64,000 bases of DNA from Pleomorphomonas sp. GTDB taxonomy: Bacteria > Pseudomonadota > Alphaproteobacteria > Rhizobiales > Pleomorphomonadaceae. Where the stretch lies: positions 1 through 64,000 of the forward strand of contig JARKNW010000087.1 in assembly GCA_029976075.1 (NCBI GenBank). Reading direction: 5' to 3'. A program made the position numbers and the translations under genes. Numbering within the stretch: the stretch's first letter is position 1; every line of letters starts with the position of its first letter. The notes below the pieces were generated by a model. That model had not been told where the DNA came from, did no database searches, and saw only the letters and a list, made by a program, of their open reading frames with translations. This document shows, in pieces, positions 43,424-52,362 of the stretch.

Positions 43424-43522
43424 CAGAGCGCGTCCGGCGAACCCGGTTCGCCGAAAGCCCTCCGACTATTCGTTTCTAGCAGTTTGGCAGGCAAAACCGG
43501 TTTCCGCCTTTGCTGAAATCGC
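43424..43522 (-). repeat. GAACCGGTTTT-type mosaic element (minus)
   Basis: CAGAGCGCGTCCGGCGAACC at the left end and GGCAAAACCGGTTTCCGCC toward the right, in the reverse order of the element at 42298-42402. It lies just upstream of the virion-like gene at 43612. Confidence 0.75.
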
Positions 43523-43611
43523 TATCGCGGAACCGGGCGCCATCGCGACGCCGAAAACCCTCTGGGCCTAGTTTGCCGTCGACTTTCCCCATCCCCGAGG
43601 AGACACACAGG

Positions 43612-44439
43612 ATGCAGTCGATCGCCGAGACATACATGGGCGCGCGCGGCTCGCTGCCTTTCGAGGACATGGCGCAGGCGGGCGCGGTGACCGGCGCCGT
43701 TTCGGCCAACGGCCAGAGCGTGGTGGTGCCGATCGGCGCCTACAACGGCGCGGTGTTCGCCTGGTGGGGCACGTTTGCCGGCATCGCGTTGGCCTTCGAG
43801 GCCACCTACGAGCCGAGCCTTGCCAACTGGATCGCCATCTCCGCCCTGCCGGCGGCCGGCGGGGCGCCGGTGACGACGCTCACCGGCCTCAACGCAGCCA
43901 ATGCCTACGAGGTCTACGCGCCGGGCGCGCTGGCCGTTCGCATCCGCGCCACCGCCTTCACGTCGGGGGCGATGAACGTTCGCGCCATTCCCGTCGCCAT
44001 GATGCAGGATATCGCGCCGGCCATCTCCGGCGGCGCTGTGACGGTCGGCAGCGGTTCGCTCGCCGTGGCTGGGCAGACCGCCAGCGGCACGGGCGGCCTT
44101 TCGGCGGTGAACCGCCTCGCTTCCGCCGCCGCCTCGGTGAACGCCACGCAGGTCAAGGCGTCGGCCGGGCGCCTCTACAAGATCTACGGCTACAACGCGG
44201 CGACCAGCGTCCGCTTCCTCAAGCTCTACAACAAGGCGTCGGCGCCGACGGTGGGCACCGACGCGCCGGTGGTGACCATTCCTCTCTCGCCATCGCGCGA
44301 GTTCGATGTCGACCTCGGGGTGATCGGCCAGTCGTTCTCCACCGGCATCGCCTTTGGCCTCACCACCGGCGCGGCGGACACGGATACCGGTGCGCTGGCG
44401 GCGGCCGACGTGGTGGGGCTGGCGCTCTGGTACGCGTGA
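43612..44439 (+). CDS. Phage virion-like protein (beta-rich structural)
   Basis: This 275-residue protein has a beta-strand-rich pattern with low charge and many Ala, Gly, Val and Thr residues (AYEVYAPGALAVRIRATAF, TSGAMNVRAIPVAM). Such sequences are common among phage head-tail or tail-associated structural proteins. The second half (RLYKIYGYNAATSVRFLKLY) resembles a second sandwich domain seen in virion proteins. The ATG follows CGAGGAGA. It is the last phage-like gene in the window, isolated from the capsid genes by 3.7 kb of unrelated genes. The specific role is unknown. Confidence 0.6.
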   Translation: MQSIAETYMGARGSLPFEDMAQAGAVTGAVSANGQSVVVPIGAYNGAVFAWWGTFAGIALAFEATYEPSLANWIAISALPAAGGAPVTTLTGLNAANAYEVYAPGALAVRIRATAFTSGAMNVRAIPVAMMQDIAPAISGGAVTVGSGSLAVAGQTASGTGGLSAVNRLASAAASVNATQVKASAGRLYKIYGYNAATSVRFLKLYNKASAPTVGTDAPVVTIPLSPSREFDVDLGVIGQSFSTGIAFGLTTGAADTDTGALAAADVVGLALWYA

Positions 44440-44687
44440 GAAGGCGGGCGAATTCTCCTGTGCCATCAGGAGGTTTCGCCCGTTCTTCTTGACCCTATGT
44501 AGGATAACCGATGAACGGATGTCGGTTGGCCCTAGCAGTAATCTCAATTGTATTTTTTGCCAGTAAGAGTTGCTTGGTGAAAAATCCTCGCGTTAAACGA
44601 CAATTAACCATGTTATAGAGACAATCGCCCATCAGTTGCATGTTGCCGGCCGCATATCGGCAACATGGATCGTGGAGGGCTGCTCCC

Positions 44688-46382
44688 TTGTCTTTTGCAA
44701 ATCTTTCCCTGATGGCGAAGGTCTCTTCGCTGCTCGCCTTGCTCGGCATCGGGGCGCTGGCCGGGGCCGGCTATGCCGGCTACCAGATGGTCGGCATCGA
44801 CAATACCTACAGCCGGCTTCTGGATGGCGAGTCGACGGCAACGGTCAATCTTGCCCGTGCCAACCGGTCTCTGTCCGACGTGGTTGGCGCTCTCTACTGG
44901 AATGCGGCCGCCGTCACGGCGGCGGAGAACCAGGCGGCCTTCAATGCCCGCAACGAAGCCCTTGCCGCTTTCGACAAGAACCTCGGCCTTGCCGTGGCAG
45001 CGGTCCCTGGACGGAAACCGGTGCTTGATGATTTCAGCGCCAAGGTCAAGCAACTGATGGCCGGCGTCTGCGGCGACGTCGTCAAACTGTCGCAGTCCAC
45101 CGATCCGACCGAGAATGCCAAGGCGTTGGCGCTGTTGGGGGCGGAGTGTCGGCCGCAGATGGCCGCCTTGCAGAAGGCGGCGGTCGACATCAACGCCGAG
45201 ATCCTTTCCGAGATGAATGCGATCAGCGATGCGAGCACGACGGCGACCTGGGGTGCCGTCTGGACGACGCTGGTGACCATCGGCCTGATCGTCGTCGCAG
45301 TGATCGGCATTGCCATCGTGCTGTTGCGCGGCGGCGTGACGGTGCCGCTCACCCGGCTGATCGAAGCGATGAAATCCATGCAATCGGGCCATTATGACCT
45401 CGGCATTGAGGGCATCGAACGCAAGGACGAGGTGGGCCAGATCGCCGGGGGGCTGGAATCCTTCCGCAAGAGCCTGCTCGACGCCGAGACCGCCCGCAAG
45501 GCGCAGGAGGCCGCCAAGGCGGCCGATGACGCGGCGATCCGCAAGCGGGCGACGCTGGCCGAGCATTTCGTGTCCCGCATGCAGGAACTGGCGTCGGGGT
45601 TCGGCAAATCGTCCGGCGAGGTAGCCGATGCGGCGAGGAACCTGTCGGTCACCGCCGAGGAAACGGCCCGCCAGGCGCAGGCGGTGGCTGGCGCCGCCGA
45701 GGAAGCCGCCGCCAACGTGCAGACGGTGGCCGCCGGCGCCGAGGAGCTGTCGGCATCCATCCACGAGATCTCCAAGCAGGTCAGCCAATCGTCGTCGATC
45801 GCCCGTGACGCGGCGACCGAGGCCGAAACCAGTTCGCAGAACGTGCAGACGCTGTCGAACGCCGCCCAGCAGATCGGCGAGGTGGTGACGCTGATCAACA
45901 ACATCGCGGCCCAGACCAATCTCCTTGCCCTCAATGCCACCATCGAGGCGGCGCGGGCGGGCGACGCCGGCAAGGGCTTCGCGGTGGTCGCCGCCGAGGT
46001 GAAGCAACTGGCCGACCAGACCGCCAAGGCCACCGACCAGATCGGCAGCAAGATCGGCGAGATCCAGGCGGCCACCGGCGGCACCGTCGAGGCGATCTCC
46101 CGCATCGTCAGCACGGTGACCAACATCCAGACCTCGTCGGCGGCGATCGCCAGCGCGGTGGAAGAGCAGGGGGCAGCCACCAACGAGATCGCCCGCAACA
46201 CCCAGCTCGCCGCCACCGGCACCACCGACGTCACCAACAACATCTCCGGCGTCAGCACGGCGGCCGAGATGACCGGCGCAGCGTCGACGCAGTTGATGAC
46301 GCTGTCGGAGCGGTTGAACAGCCAGTCGGCCACCCTTCAGAAGGAGGTGTCGGAGTTCGTCGCCTCGCTCAAGGCGGCCTGA
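44688..46382 (+). CDS. Methyl-accepting chemotaxis protein
   Basis: This chemoreceptor has about 564 residues. A first membrane helix is at about residues 10-35, a periplasmic helical bundle follows ([20 protein letters not shown]), then a second helix near 200 ([20 protein letters not shown]), HAMP, and the cytoplasmic domain with the conserved tip [20 protein letters not shown]. The start is uncertain: TTG 44688 has GGAGGG eight bases upstream, whereas ATG 44712 has no site. A strong terminator follows. The sensor resembles four-helix-bundle receptors; the ligand is unknown. Confidence 0.85.
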   Translation: MSFANLSLMAKVSSLLALLGIGALAGAGYAGYQMVGIDNTYSRLLDGESTATVNLARANRSLSDVVGALYWNAAAVTAAENQAAFNARNEALAAFDKNLGLAVAAVPGRKPVLDDFSAKVKQLMAGVCGDVVKLSQSTDPTENAKALALLGAECRPQMAALQKAAVDINAEILSEMNAISDASTTATWGAVWTTLVTIGLIVVAVIGIAIVLLRGGVTVPLTRLIEAMKSMQSGHYDLGIEGIERKDEVGQIAGGLESFRKSLLDAETARKAQEAAKAADDAAIRKRATLAEHFVSRMQELASGFGKSSGEVADAARNLSVTAEETARQAQAVAGAAEEAAANVQTVAAGAEELSASIHEISKQVSQSSSIARDAATEAETSSQNVQTLSNAAQQIGEVVTLINNIAAQTNLLALNATIEAARAGDAGKGFAVVAAEVKQLADQTAKATDQIGSKIGEIQAATGGTVEAISRIVSTVTNIQTSSAAIASAVEEQGAATNEIARNTQLAATGTTDVTNNISGVSTAAEMTGAASTQLMTLSERLNSQSATLQKEVSEFVASLKAA

Positions 46383-46417
46383 CACAACCATGGTCAAAAG
46401 GCTCAAGGGAGCCGATA

Positions 46418-46461
46418 GAGGCGGGGTGCTTCCTGGCGCGGAGGCCCCCGCCTCATTTTTT
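46418..46461 (+). terminator. Rho-independent terminator after chemoreceptor
   Basis: GAGGCGGGG (46418-46426) pairs perfectly with CCCCGCCTC (46446-46454), followed by ATTTTTT. It closes the plus-strand chemoreceptor gene and abuts the end of the convergent methyltransferase gene. Confidence 0.8.
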
Positions 46462-47114
46462 CACGCCACGGCCACCCAGCCGCGCAGCGAGAAGCCGGCA
46501 TAGAACAGGGCGATGTCGGAGAAGCCCGCCTTGCGCAGCAACGCTTCGTCGTCTGCGACGGTCAGGGCCGGCAGGCGCTTGGCCATGGTGGCGGCGGTGT
46601 CGCGGTCGCTGCCGCCGAAGACCAGCGAGCGGGCAAGCCAGCCCTGGAGATCGGCGCCCTCGGCGACGCTGTGGTGCGCCACCACCAGCGCCGCGCCGGG
46701 GCGGAGGCGGCGATGGATCGCCTTCAGGGTGTCGAGCCGCTCGCCCCGTTGCAGGAAATGCAGCGTCAGGAGGCAGGTGGCGCCGCCAAATGGTCCGTCC
46801 GGGGCGGCATCGACGGTGCCCTGCCGGAGGTCGGCACGCGCCGCGAGCGGCCCCAGGGTGCGGCGGGCAAGATCGAGCATTTCGGCCGAGGGGTCGACGC
46901 CCAAAAAGCGCCAGCCGGGCTCTGCCTCGGCGAGGGCCTTGATCTCCAGGCCGCCGCCGGCGCCGACCACCAGGATCTCGGCGGTCGGCGGCGCCCGTTC
47001 GGCCAGCAGGATGGCCGTCATGCGGTGGAGGTCGGCGTAGCCGGGCACCTTTTTCGGGGCGGTTTCGGCGTAGCTGGCGACGAAGGCGGGGTCGTTGAAG
47101 GGCTGCATGATCAT
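46461..47114 (-). CDS. Class I SAM-dependent methyltransferase
   Basis: This 217-residue protein has the SAM loop ILVVGAGGGLEIKAL, the acidic motif II FLGVDPSAEMLDLAR, then LRQGTVDAAP and HRRLRPGAALVVAHHS as the post-motif strand. Substrate is unknown. The first ATG overlaps the stop of the thioredoxin-reductase-like gene, so it is the third gene of a coupled operon with the Rrf2-type regulator. Short start alternatives exist (ATG 47114 or 47108). The 3' end abuts the terminator of the convergent chemoreceptor gene. Confidence 0.85.
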   Translation of the reverse strand: MIMQPFNDPAFVASYAETAPKKVPGYADLHRMTAILLAERAPPTAEILVVGAGGGLEIKALAEAEPGWRFLGVDPSAEMLDLARRTLGPLAARADLRQGTVDAAPDGPFGGATCLLTLHFLQRGERLDTLKAIHRRLRPGAALVVAHHSVAEGADLQGWLARSLVFGGSDRDTAATMAKRLPALTVADDEALLRKAGFSDIALFYAGFSLRGWVAVA

Positions 47115-48004
47115 CCAAACACGAGTGCGCGGTGGGCGGAGGTGCCGGCCATCACCCCGTCGGCGACGGCGAAGCTGACGCTGTGCGGCGCGTGCGCGAT
47201 GTCGCCGGCGGCGTAAAGGCCGGGAACGCTGGTCTTCTTCTCGGCGTCGGTCTTGATGATGGGGCCGAGCGGGCCTTCCTCGATCAGTGCGCCGAGTTCG
47301 GCGGCGATGGGGCTGGAGAGGGTGGATTTCGGGGCCACGTAAAGCGCTTCCAGCCGGCTCTCGCGGTCGTCTTCCAGTTGGATGGCGGAAAGGGCATTGC
47401 CGTCGCCGAGGAGTGCCTTCACCCTGGCGGGCTCCACCGCGATGCCGCGCCTTTCGAGTGCGGCGGCGCTATCCGGATCGAGGTGAAAACCGTTCATGTA
47501 GAGCGTGGTCGGGCCCCATTCGGCGACCAGCGAGGCCTGATGGACGGACATCGGCGTTCGCCAGAGCACGCCGAGCCGGCGATTGCTGTACTCGAAGCCG
47601 TGGCAGTAGGGGCAATGGAGCACCGACTTGCCCCAGCGTTCCGCAAGGCCGGGGATGGGATCGAGGCTGTCGCGGAGGCCGAAGGCGAGGATGGCAAGGC
47701 GCGAGGTGAACGTCTCGCCATCCTGAAGGGTGAAGGAGAAGCCGCCGTCCACGAGCCTTGCCGAGGCGGCCTCGCCAGGGACGAGCCGCACGCCGGGATA
47801 GGCGGAAAGCTGCTGGCGTGCCTTCGCGAGGATGTCGGCGGGGTTGCTGCCGTCGGAACCGAGGAAACCGTGCGAAGCCTCGGCGAAGCGGTTGCGTGGC
47901 TCGCCCTTGTCGATGACCAGCACGTTGCGGCGGGCGCGGCCGAGATAGGTGGCGGCGGCGAGGCCGGCGAAGGCGCCGCCGACGATGATCACGTCATGCT
48001 GCAT
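47111..48004 (-). CDS. Thioredoxin-reductase-like NAD(P)/FAD oxidoreductase
   Basis: This 297-residue flavoprotein has an FAD-binding dinucleotide fold ([20 protein letters not shown]), the redox motif CPYC in [10 protein letters not shown], and the C-terminal FAD segment [15 protein letters not shown]. This is the layout of low-molecular-weight thioredoxin reductases. The NADPH-binding glycine motif is weak ([11 protein letters not shown]), so the physiological electron donor or partner could differ, and it may be a dithiol reductase of another kind. It starts inside the end of the Rrf2-type gene (16-bp overlap) and overlaps the methyltransferase start by 4 bp. Confidence 0.85.
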   Translation of the reverse strand: MQHDVIIVGGAFAGLAAATYLGRARRNVLVIDKGEPRNRFAEASHGFLGSDGSNPADILAKARQQLSAYPGVRLVPGEAASARLVDGGFSFTLQDGETFTSRLAILAFGLRDSLDPIPGLAERWGKSVLHCPYCHGFEYSNRRLGVLWRTPMSVHQASLVAEWGPTTLYMNGFHLDPDSAAALERRGIAVEPARVKALLGDGNALSAIQLEDDRESRLEALYVAPKSTLSSPIAAELGALIEEGPLGPIIKTDAEKKTSVPGLYAAGDIAHAPHSVSFAVADGVMAGTSAHRALVFG

Positions 48005-48471
48005 GGCTCGTCTCCATGACACGTATCCGGGGTTGGCAATCCGCCGCGTTCGGTGAGGCGGGCGTGGAAGTCGGCGCTGAGCGCGGCGAGGGTGATCTCG
48101 CCGAAGCGGTGAAGCAGCAGCGCTTCGGCGTCGGCGAACGCGTCGCCCAGGGCGGCGTTGACCGCCTGCTCGACGAGGCAGCCGGGCGCTTCCGAACGGT
48201 TGCCGATCGAGAGGAGGCCGGGGCTGCCGAGCGCCTTGTAGATATCGCGGAGGGTGACCTCGTTGAGATCGCAGGAGAAGGTCCAGCCGCCGCCGTGGCC
48301 CTTTTCCGAGCGGACATAGCCGTGATCGCGCAGGCCGGCCATGACGCGCCTGACAACCACCGGGTTGGTGTGCATTGCGCGCGCCAGCGCCTCCGAGGTG
48401 ATGGGAGCGGGCGTTTCGGCCATGTGCAGGAGGACGTGCAGCACGCCCGACAATCGGCTGTCTCTTCTCAT
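47989..48471 (-). CDS. Rrf2-family transcriptional regulator
   Basis: This 160-residue protein has the Rrf2 helix-turn-helix ([20 protein letters not shown]), then [21 protein letters not shown] and a wing. Cysteines in the C-terminal part (PGCLVEQ, and CHGDEPCS at the end) may serve as redox or metal ligands, fitting control of the downstream thioredoxin-reductase-like gene. It is the first gene of a three-gene operon and probably regulates its own promoter. Signal is unknown. Confidence 0.85.
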   Translation of the reverse strand: MRRDSRLSGVLHVLLHMAETPAPITSEALARAMHTNPVVVRRVMAGLRDHGYVRSEKGHGGGWTFSCDLNEVTLRDIYKALGSPGLLSIGNRSEAPGCLVEQAVNAALGDAFADAEALLLHRFGEITLAALSADFHARLTERGGLPTPDTCHGDEPCSMT

Positions 48472-48595
48472 GCAACTTCATATGTTGCGTGAGAAGTCGA
48501 TTTCAAGGGGGAGGCGCCAACGGTTGCCGGTTTCGCCAAACTCCCTATGATCCCTAAAGCGGCCGGGCCTTGTCCGTCCCCCAGGGAGAGGATCG

Positions 48596-49126
48596 ATGGA
48601 ACTGACCTATGGCGTGGCGGGTGCCGCCGACGCGGCCAATCTCGCTGCGCTGTCGATCGAGGTCTGGCTGCACACCTACGCGCGGGAGGGGATCCGGCGG
48701 GCGTTCTCGGACTACGTGCTGAGGGAGTTCACCGCCGCCAGGTTCGCCGAGCATGTCGCCGACGACAGCCAGGTGATCGTGAAGTGCGAGCGCGGGGCGT
48801 ATCTCCTCGGCTATCTCCGGATGGCGTTCGGCGCGCCCTGTCCGACCGATGCCGGGCTGACCACCGAGATCGCTACCCTCTATGTGCGGGCGCGCCACGC
48901 CCGGCAGGGCATCGGCAAGCGGCTGTTGGCCGAGGCGTCCGACATCTGCCGGGCGCGGGGCATCAAGGGCTTCTGGCTCTGTGTCAACCACGAGAACGCG
49001 CCGGCCATCCGCTTCTACGCGGCGCTGCGGTTCCAGCGCAACGGCTCCGACTACTTCGAGCTGGAGGACGAGCGGCACGAGAACTTCATCCTCTGGCGGG
49101 ACGTGATGCCAGAGGCGGAATGCTGA
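48596..49126 (+). CDS. GNAT-family N-acetyltransferase
   Basis: This 176-residue protein has the GNAT fold pattern: an acidic beta-strand region (TTEIATLYVRARHARQGIGK) with the acetyl-CoA loop RQGIGKRLLAEA, followed by GFWLCVNHENAPAIRFYAAL and RFQRNGSDYFEL. Its acceptor is unknown. The ATG follows GGGAGAGG. It is divergent from the Rrf2-type operon across about 120 bp and convergent with the SEC-C protein gene. Confidence 0.85.
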   Translation: MELTYGVAGAADAANLAALSIEVWLHTYAREGIRRAFSDYVLREFTAARFAEHVADDSQVIVKCERGAYLLGYLRMAFGAPCPTDAGLTTEIATLYVRARHARQGIGKRLLAEASDICRARGIKGFWLCVNHENAPAIRFYAALRFQRNGSDYFELEDERHENFILWRDVMPEAEC

Positions 49127-49142
49127 TCGAACAGCCGGCCGG

Positions 49143-49763
49143 TCAAGCGGGCTTGGCGCCGTGGCACTGTTTGAATCGCTTGCCGCTGCCGCAGAAGCAG
49201 GGGTCGTTGCGCGAGGTGTAGCGCATGGAGACTTCGATGGAGAGCTGCACGTGCCTCTGTCCGATGAAACTCAGGGGCTGTCTGAGCGCGGGCGGAACGT
49301 GAGCCGCGCTGACGCCCGGGATCATGTTCATCAAGCGCGTCTTTTCCGCCGCGACCTTGAACAGCTCGGCGATCAACGGGTCGTCCGTGTGGGCCTTGCG
49401 GATGTTGTCGCGGCGAACGCCAGGGGTTGCCGCGTTATAGGTCGCGGTTTCATCGGCAAGGAACAGCCGGTGGCTTTCGCCATCGGAAGCAGGGGTGACG
49501 TCAACCCAGGCGGCGCCGTTGCCCGGATCGTAGACCGCGTGATGCTCGGCCTCGATGTAGGCCCCCGGCCAGTCCCGGATCGACCAGCCGGTGCGCATGT
49601 CACCTCCGAACCGGTCGATCTGCTTCTGGACATTCAGAAAACTGTCCTTCGGCTTGCAATCTTCCCTGGGGGCGATCTTCACGAAGACAGGGGCGGAGGG
49701 CGAAATGGACCGGCAGAAAGCCTGGACTTCGGCGTTCTCCGGATTGGCTGTTTTCATCGACAT
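49143..49763 (-). CDS. SEC-C-motif protein of unknown function
   Basis: This 206-residue protein ends with a SEC-C metal-binding motif (RNDPCFCGSGKRFKQCHG), the zinc-binding tail also seen in SecA. The preceding 185 residues are not recognised; PGVSAAHVPPALRQPLSFIG suggests an independent domain, and a conserved GAYIEAEHHAVYDPGNG segment looks like a beta-rich region. The SEC-C tail would suggest a role with a ribosome- or translocon-like partner only by analogy. It is convergent with the GNAT gene. Confidence 0.75.
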   Translation of the reverse strand: MSMKTANPENAEVQAFCRSISPSAPVFVKIAPREDCKPKDSFLNVQKQIDRFGGDMRTGWSIRDWPGAYIEAEHHAVYDPGNGAAWVDVTPASDGESHRLFLADETATYNAATPGVRRDNIRKAHTDDPLIAELFKVAAEKTRLMNMIPGVSAAHVPPALRQPLSFIGQRHVQLSIEVSMRYTSRNDPCFCGSGKRFKQCHGAKPA

Positions 49764-49940
49764 GGCTCACCCTGCTTCCTGTCACCCGGCTCCGTCGGGA
49801 GCGAGAGACCACCTACCACGAGACGGCCCTCGCAGAGGAGCGCCGCGCCGCCCTTTTAAACAGGAACGCGATCAACTGTCATTGACCACGCGTTGAAGAG
49901 GAGAGAGAAGCCGGATCGAAGCCCTTGGCTTGCCCGTCTC

Positions 49941-50363
49941 CTACCGCTGCGCATCAGAGGCCCACCGCGGATCGCTGGCGAGGGCAGGGCCGCCGGAAGG
50001 CTCGCCGGCATCGAACCGCCGCTGTGCCTCGCTCAGATCGCACTGGTGGTCCAGCGCCCAATCGTAGAGGGCGAGAAATGGCGCCTGCAGCGTGCGTCCG
50101 AGCGGCGTGATCGAATAGACCACGGCGATCGGCGACGCCGTGGCGACGTGGCGCTCCACCAGTCCGTTGCGCTCCAGCCGGCGCAGCGTCTCGGTCAGCG
50201 CCTTCTGCGTGATGCCGTCCAGCCGCCGCCGCAAGGCGTTGAACCGCTTGGGCTCCTCGCAGAGGAAGGTGAGAATGAGGATCGACCACTTGTGGGCGAT
50301 CTGCTCGAGAACCGGGCGGACGATCGGGATGGTCTCGATGACTTGCTGTTCCGTGTAGGGCAT
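49941..50363 (-). CDS. HxlR-family transcriptional regulator
   Basis: This 140-residue protein has the HxlR winged helix (KWSILILTFLCEEPKRFNAL, RRRLDGITQKALTETLRRLE, RNGLVERHVATASPIAVVYS, ITPLGRTLQAPF). HxlR proteins are usually local regulators of redox or detoxification genes. The ATG at 50363 follows GAGGAAACC. It is divergent from the SDR gene over 92 bp. That gap contains TAGTGCCTGATTGACACC followed by TAGTA, a partly symmetric, HxlR-like site, so it likely controls the SDR gene. Confidence 0.85.
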   Translation of the reverse strand: MPYTEQQVIETIPIVRPVLEQIAHKWSILILTFLCEEPKRFNALRRRLDGITQKALTETLRRLERNGLVERHVATASPIAVVYSITPLGRTLQAPFLALYDWALDHQCDLSEAQRRFDAGEPSGGPALASDPRWASDAQR

Positions 50364-50455
50364 GTGGTTTCCTCGAATATCCCTAGGCTATTTATAGTGC
50401 CTGATTGACACCTAGTACAGAGAATATACTTGAATTGGTCTGGGACCATTTACCG

Positions 50456-51280
50456 ATGGAGACAGCCTTGACCAACAGGAATTCGAGCAATCCCGGCACC
50501 GCGATCGTCACCGGCGCCTCTTCCGGCATCGGCAAGGTCTATGCCGACCGGCTCGCCGCGCGCGGCTACGACCTGATCCTGGTGGCGCGCCGGCAAGAGC
50601 GCCTCAGTACCATCGCCGCCGATCTTCAGCAGCGCCACGGGGTGAGTGCCGAGGTGCTGGTGGCCGACCTGTCGCAGCCGGCGGGGGCGGCGGCGGTCGT
50701 CGATCGGCTGGCGAGCGACGCGTCGATCTCGCTTCTGGTGAACAACGCCGGCTTCTCGGCCATGAAGCCGCTGACCGACACGCCGGACGCCACCATCAGG
50801 GAGATGATCGGCCTCAATGTCACGGCGCTGACCCTGCTGTCGAAGGCGGCGCTCGTTGCCTTCAAGGCGCGCAACGCCGGCACGCTGGTCAACGTCGGTT
50901 CCGGCGCCGGCTTTGCTCCCTATCCCGGTATCCCGGTGTACGGATCGACCAAGGCCTACGTCCATCTGTTCACCGAGGCGCTGCAGGGCGAGGTCGAGGG
51001 AACGGCGGTCCGCGTGCAGCTGGTGCTGCCGGGCGCCGTCATCTCGGAGGGCTGGGAGGTGGCGGGCGGCAGCAGCCTGGAGTCCCTGCCCGAGGGCATC
51101 GTGATGACGACCGAGGATTGCGTCGACGCCGCCCTCTCCGGGCTGGACCTGGGCGAGCGCGTCACGGCGCCCTCGCTGCACGACGACGCGCCGCTGCGGG
51201 AATACGAGGGCCTTTCCGGAAAGCTGCTTCAGTCGGTGTTCGATGGAAAGCCGGCGGCGCGCTACAAGGTGGGCGGATAG
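50456..51280 (+). CDS. Short-chain dehydrogenase/reductase
   Basis: This protein of about 274 residues has the classical SDR motifs: the cofactor loop IVTGASSGIGK, NNAGFSAM, the active-site region with NVGSGAGF and the catalytic YGSTKAYV. The Tyr-x-x-x-Lys pair is intact. The substrate is not deducible. ATG 50456 is chosen because it lies just before the cofactor domain; the longer frame starts upstream of the divergent regulatory region. It is likely regulated by the divergent HxlR-type gene. A repeat pair follows. Confidence 0.85.
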   Translation: METALTNRNSSNPGTAIVTGASSGIGKVYADRLAARGYDLILVARRQERLSTIAADLQQRHGVSAEVLVADLSQPAGAAAVVDRLASDASISLLVNNAGFSAMKPLTDTPDATIREMIGLNVTALTLLSKAALVAFKARNAGTLVNVGSGAGFAPYPGIPVYGSTKAYVHLFTEALQGEVEGTAVRVQLVLPGAVISEGWEVAGGSSLESLPEGIVMTTEDCVDAALSGLDLGERVTAPSLHDDAPLREYEGLSGKLLQSVFDGKPAARYKVGG

Positions 51281-51327
51281 GCGAGCTGACGCCGCCTGTC
51301 CCTGAGCGGGAGGGCTCTGACCGAAGG

Positions 51328-51483
51328 GCGCCCGATACGGGCGTCGAGCCCGCTCGTCCCGAGGTCCTGCGCCTGCGCGCAGGATTACAACATTATATAA
51401 ATCACACAAATACAGAGATTGTCATCCTGCGCGCAGGCGCAGGACCTCGGGCAGGATGGAGCGAGCGGCCGAAATAGGGCTCC
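51328..51483. repeat. Inverted pair of palindromic repeats
   Basis: A minus core (51328-51390) and a plus core (51419-51483) flank an AT-rich centre (CATTATATAAATCACACAAA). The two cores are near-perfect inverted copies (CCCGCTCGTCCCGAGGTCCT and its counterpart AGGACCTCGGGCAGGATGGA), so this is one of the best-preserved pairs in the window. Confidence 0.9.
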
Positions 51484-51493
51484 CTAGTGGAGC

Positions 51494-51645
51494 GAATTTG
51501 ACATTTGAGTCCCGCCTGACATAGAGCGCCAGCTCAAATGTCAAATTCAAAAGCTCCAGTAAAACCAATAACTTGCTAGTGGTTCGACGGAGACATTTGC
51601 CCCGAGGCTTGTATCAGGCGGATGCAAATGTCTCGCTCGAACCAC
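51494..51645. repeat. Two adjacent long hairpins with 23-nt loops
   Basis: GAATTTGACATTTGAG (51494-51509) pairs perfectly with CTCAAATGTCAAATTC (51533-51548). A second stem, 51579-51600 with 51624-51645, has 22-bp arms broken only by a CG/GC mismatch. Both loops are 23 nt and both arms carry the ACATTTG core. Confidence 0.85.
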
Positions 51646-51787
51646 CAGATGCTCATCGCCGGCTCCTCCGCCGCCGCGCGCCGGTTGGCCGTTCAGCGCT
51701 CGCCGCCTGGACCATGGTGTCGCTTGCCCGAGGTGGAGAAGGCACGAGAGGTGTTCGACCGAAGGATGGCCGGGGTGGGAATCCGTC

Positions 51788-52093
51788 TCAGGAAGACACG
51801 CTCATGTCTTCCTCGCCTATGTCGCGATATCGGCTCAGGACCCTGACAACATCGATGGCGTTGGGCTGGGCAGTATAGAAGATGACGTAGTTACCGACCG
51901 GGAAGCTGCGGATTTCAGGCCGAAGTTCGGGGCGTGCGCGACCGGCAAGCGGAGTGTCGGCCAGCATATGCAAGGTGCTGTCGATCCGACGCAACAGGCG
52001 GTCGGCGGCTGCCTCGTTGTCGTCGGCGATATAGGTCCAGATCTCGATCAGATCCAGTTGCGCCCTCGGTCGACGTGAGATTGTCAGTCTCAT
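51788..52093 (-). CDS. parE: ParE/RelE-type toxin
   Basis: This 101-residue protein has the ParE layout: PRAQLDLIEIWTYIADDNEA at the N terminus, LRRIDSTLHMLADTPLAGR in the middle, then VGNYVIFYTAQPNAIDVVRV and a final LSRYRDIGEED. The family poisons DNA gyrase or, in RelE relatives, the ribosome; ParE-type pairing with ParD supports the former. The start overlaps the antitoxin stop by 4 bp. Its C-terminal codons lie at the start of the flanking duplication, and a ParE-like C-terminal remnant occurs in the second copy. Confidence 0.85.
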   Translation of the reverse strand: MRLTISRRPRAQLDLIEIWTYIADDNEAAADRLLRRIDSTLHMLADTPLAGRARPELRPEIRSFPVGNYVIFYTAQPNAIDVVRVLSRYRDIGEEDMSVSS

Positions 52094-52362
52094 GATGCGC
52101 GGGGCTTCCTTGCCGCGTTCCTGAGTGTGCGCGCCTCCTCGATGACCGCTTCCATGTCGAGAGGCTCCGACGGGCCGCTGTCGAGGCCCTCGCCGATGTC
52201 GCGCCGTAAGGCATCGAGTTTGGCTTGCCGGAGGTTTTCCTGTTCTTCGAGCAGGCGAAGGCCGTCGCGCAATACCTCGCTGGCCGAGGCGTAGCGACCG
52301 CTTGCGACCAGTTGCTTGACGAAGCCTTCGAAGCGGTCGCCGAGGGTGTAGCTGGATGGCAT
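52090..52362 (-). CDS. parD: ParD-type antitoxin
   Basis: This 90-residue protein has the ribbon-helix-helix ParD pattern (YTLGDRFEGFVKQLVASGRY, then ASASEVLRDGLRLLEEQE) and a charged, probably disordered C-terminal half that would wrap the toxin. It precedes the ParE gene in the operon order usual for parDE. The ATG at 52362 is preceded by GGAGATTACCC. It likely represses its own promoter in the AT-rich 52370-52400 stretch (ATATCATTTTATGATAGTAT). Confidence 0.85.
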   Translation of the reverse strand: MPSSYTLGDRFEGFVKQLVASGRYASASEVLRDGLRLLEEQENLRQAKLDALRRDIGEGLDSGPSEPLDMEAVIEEARTLRNAARKPRAS

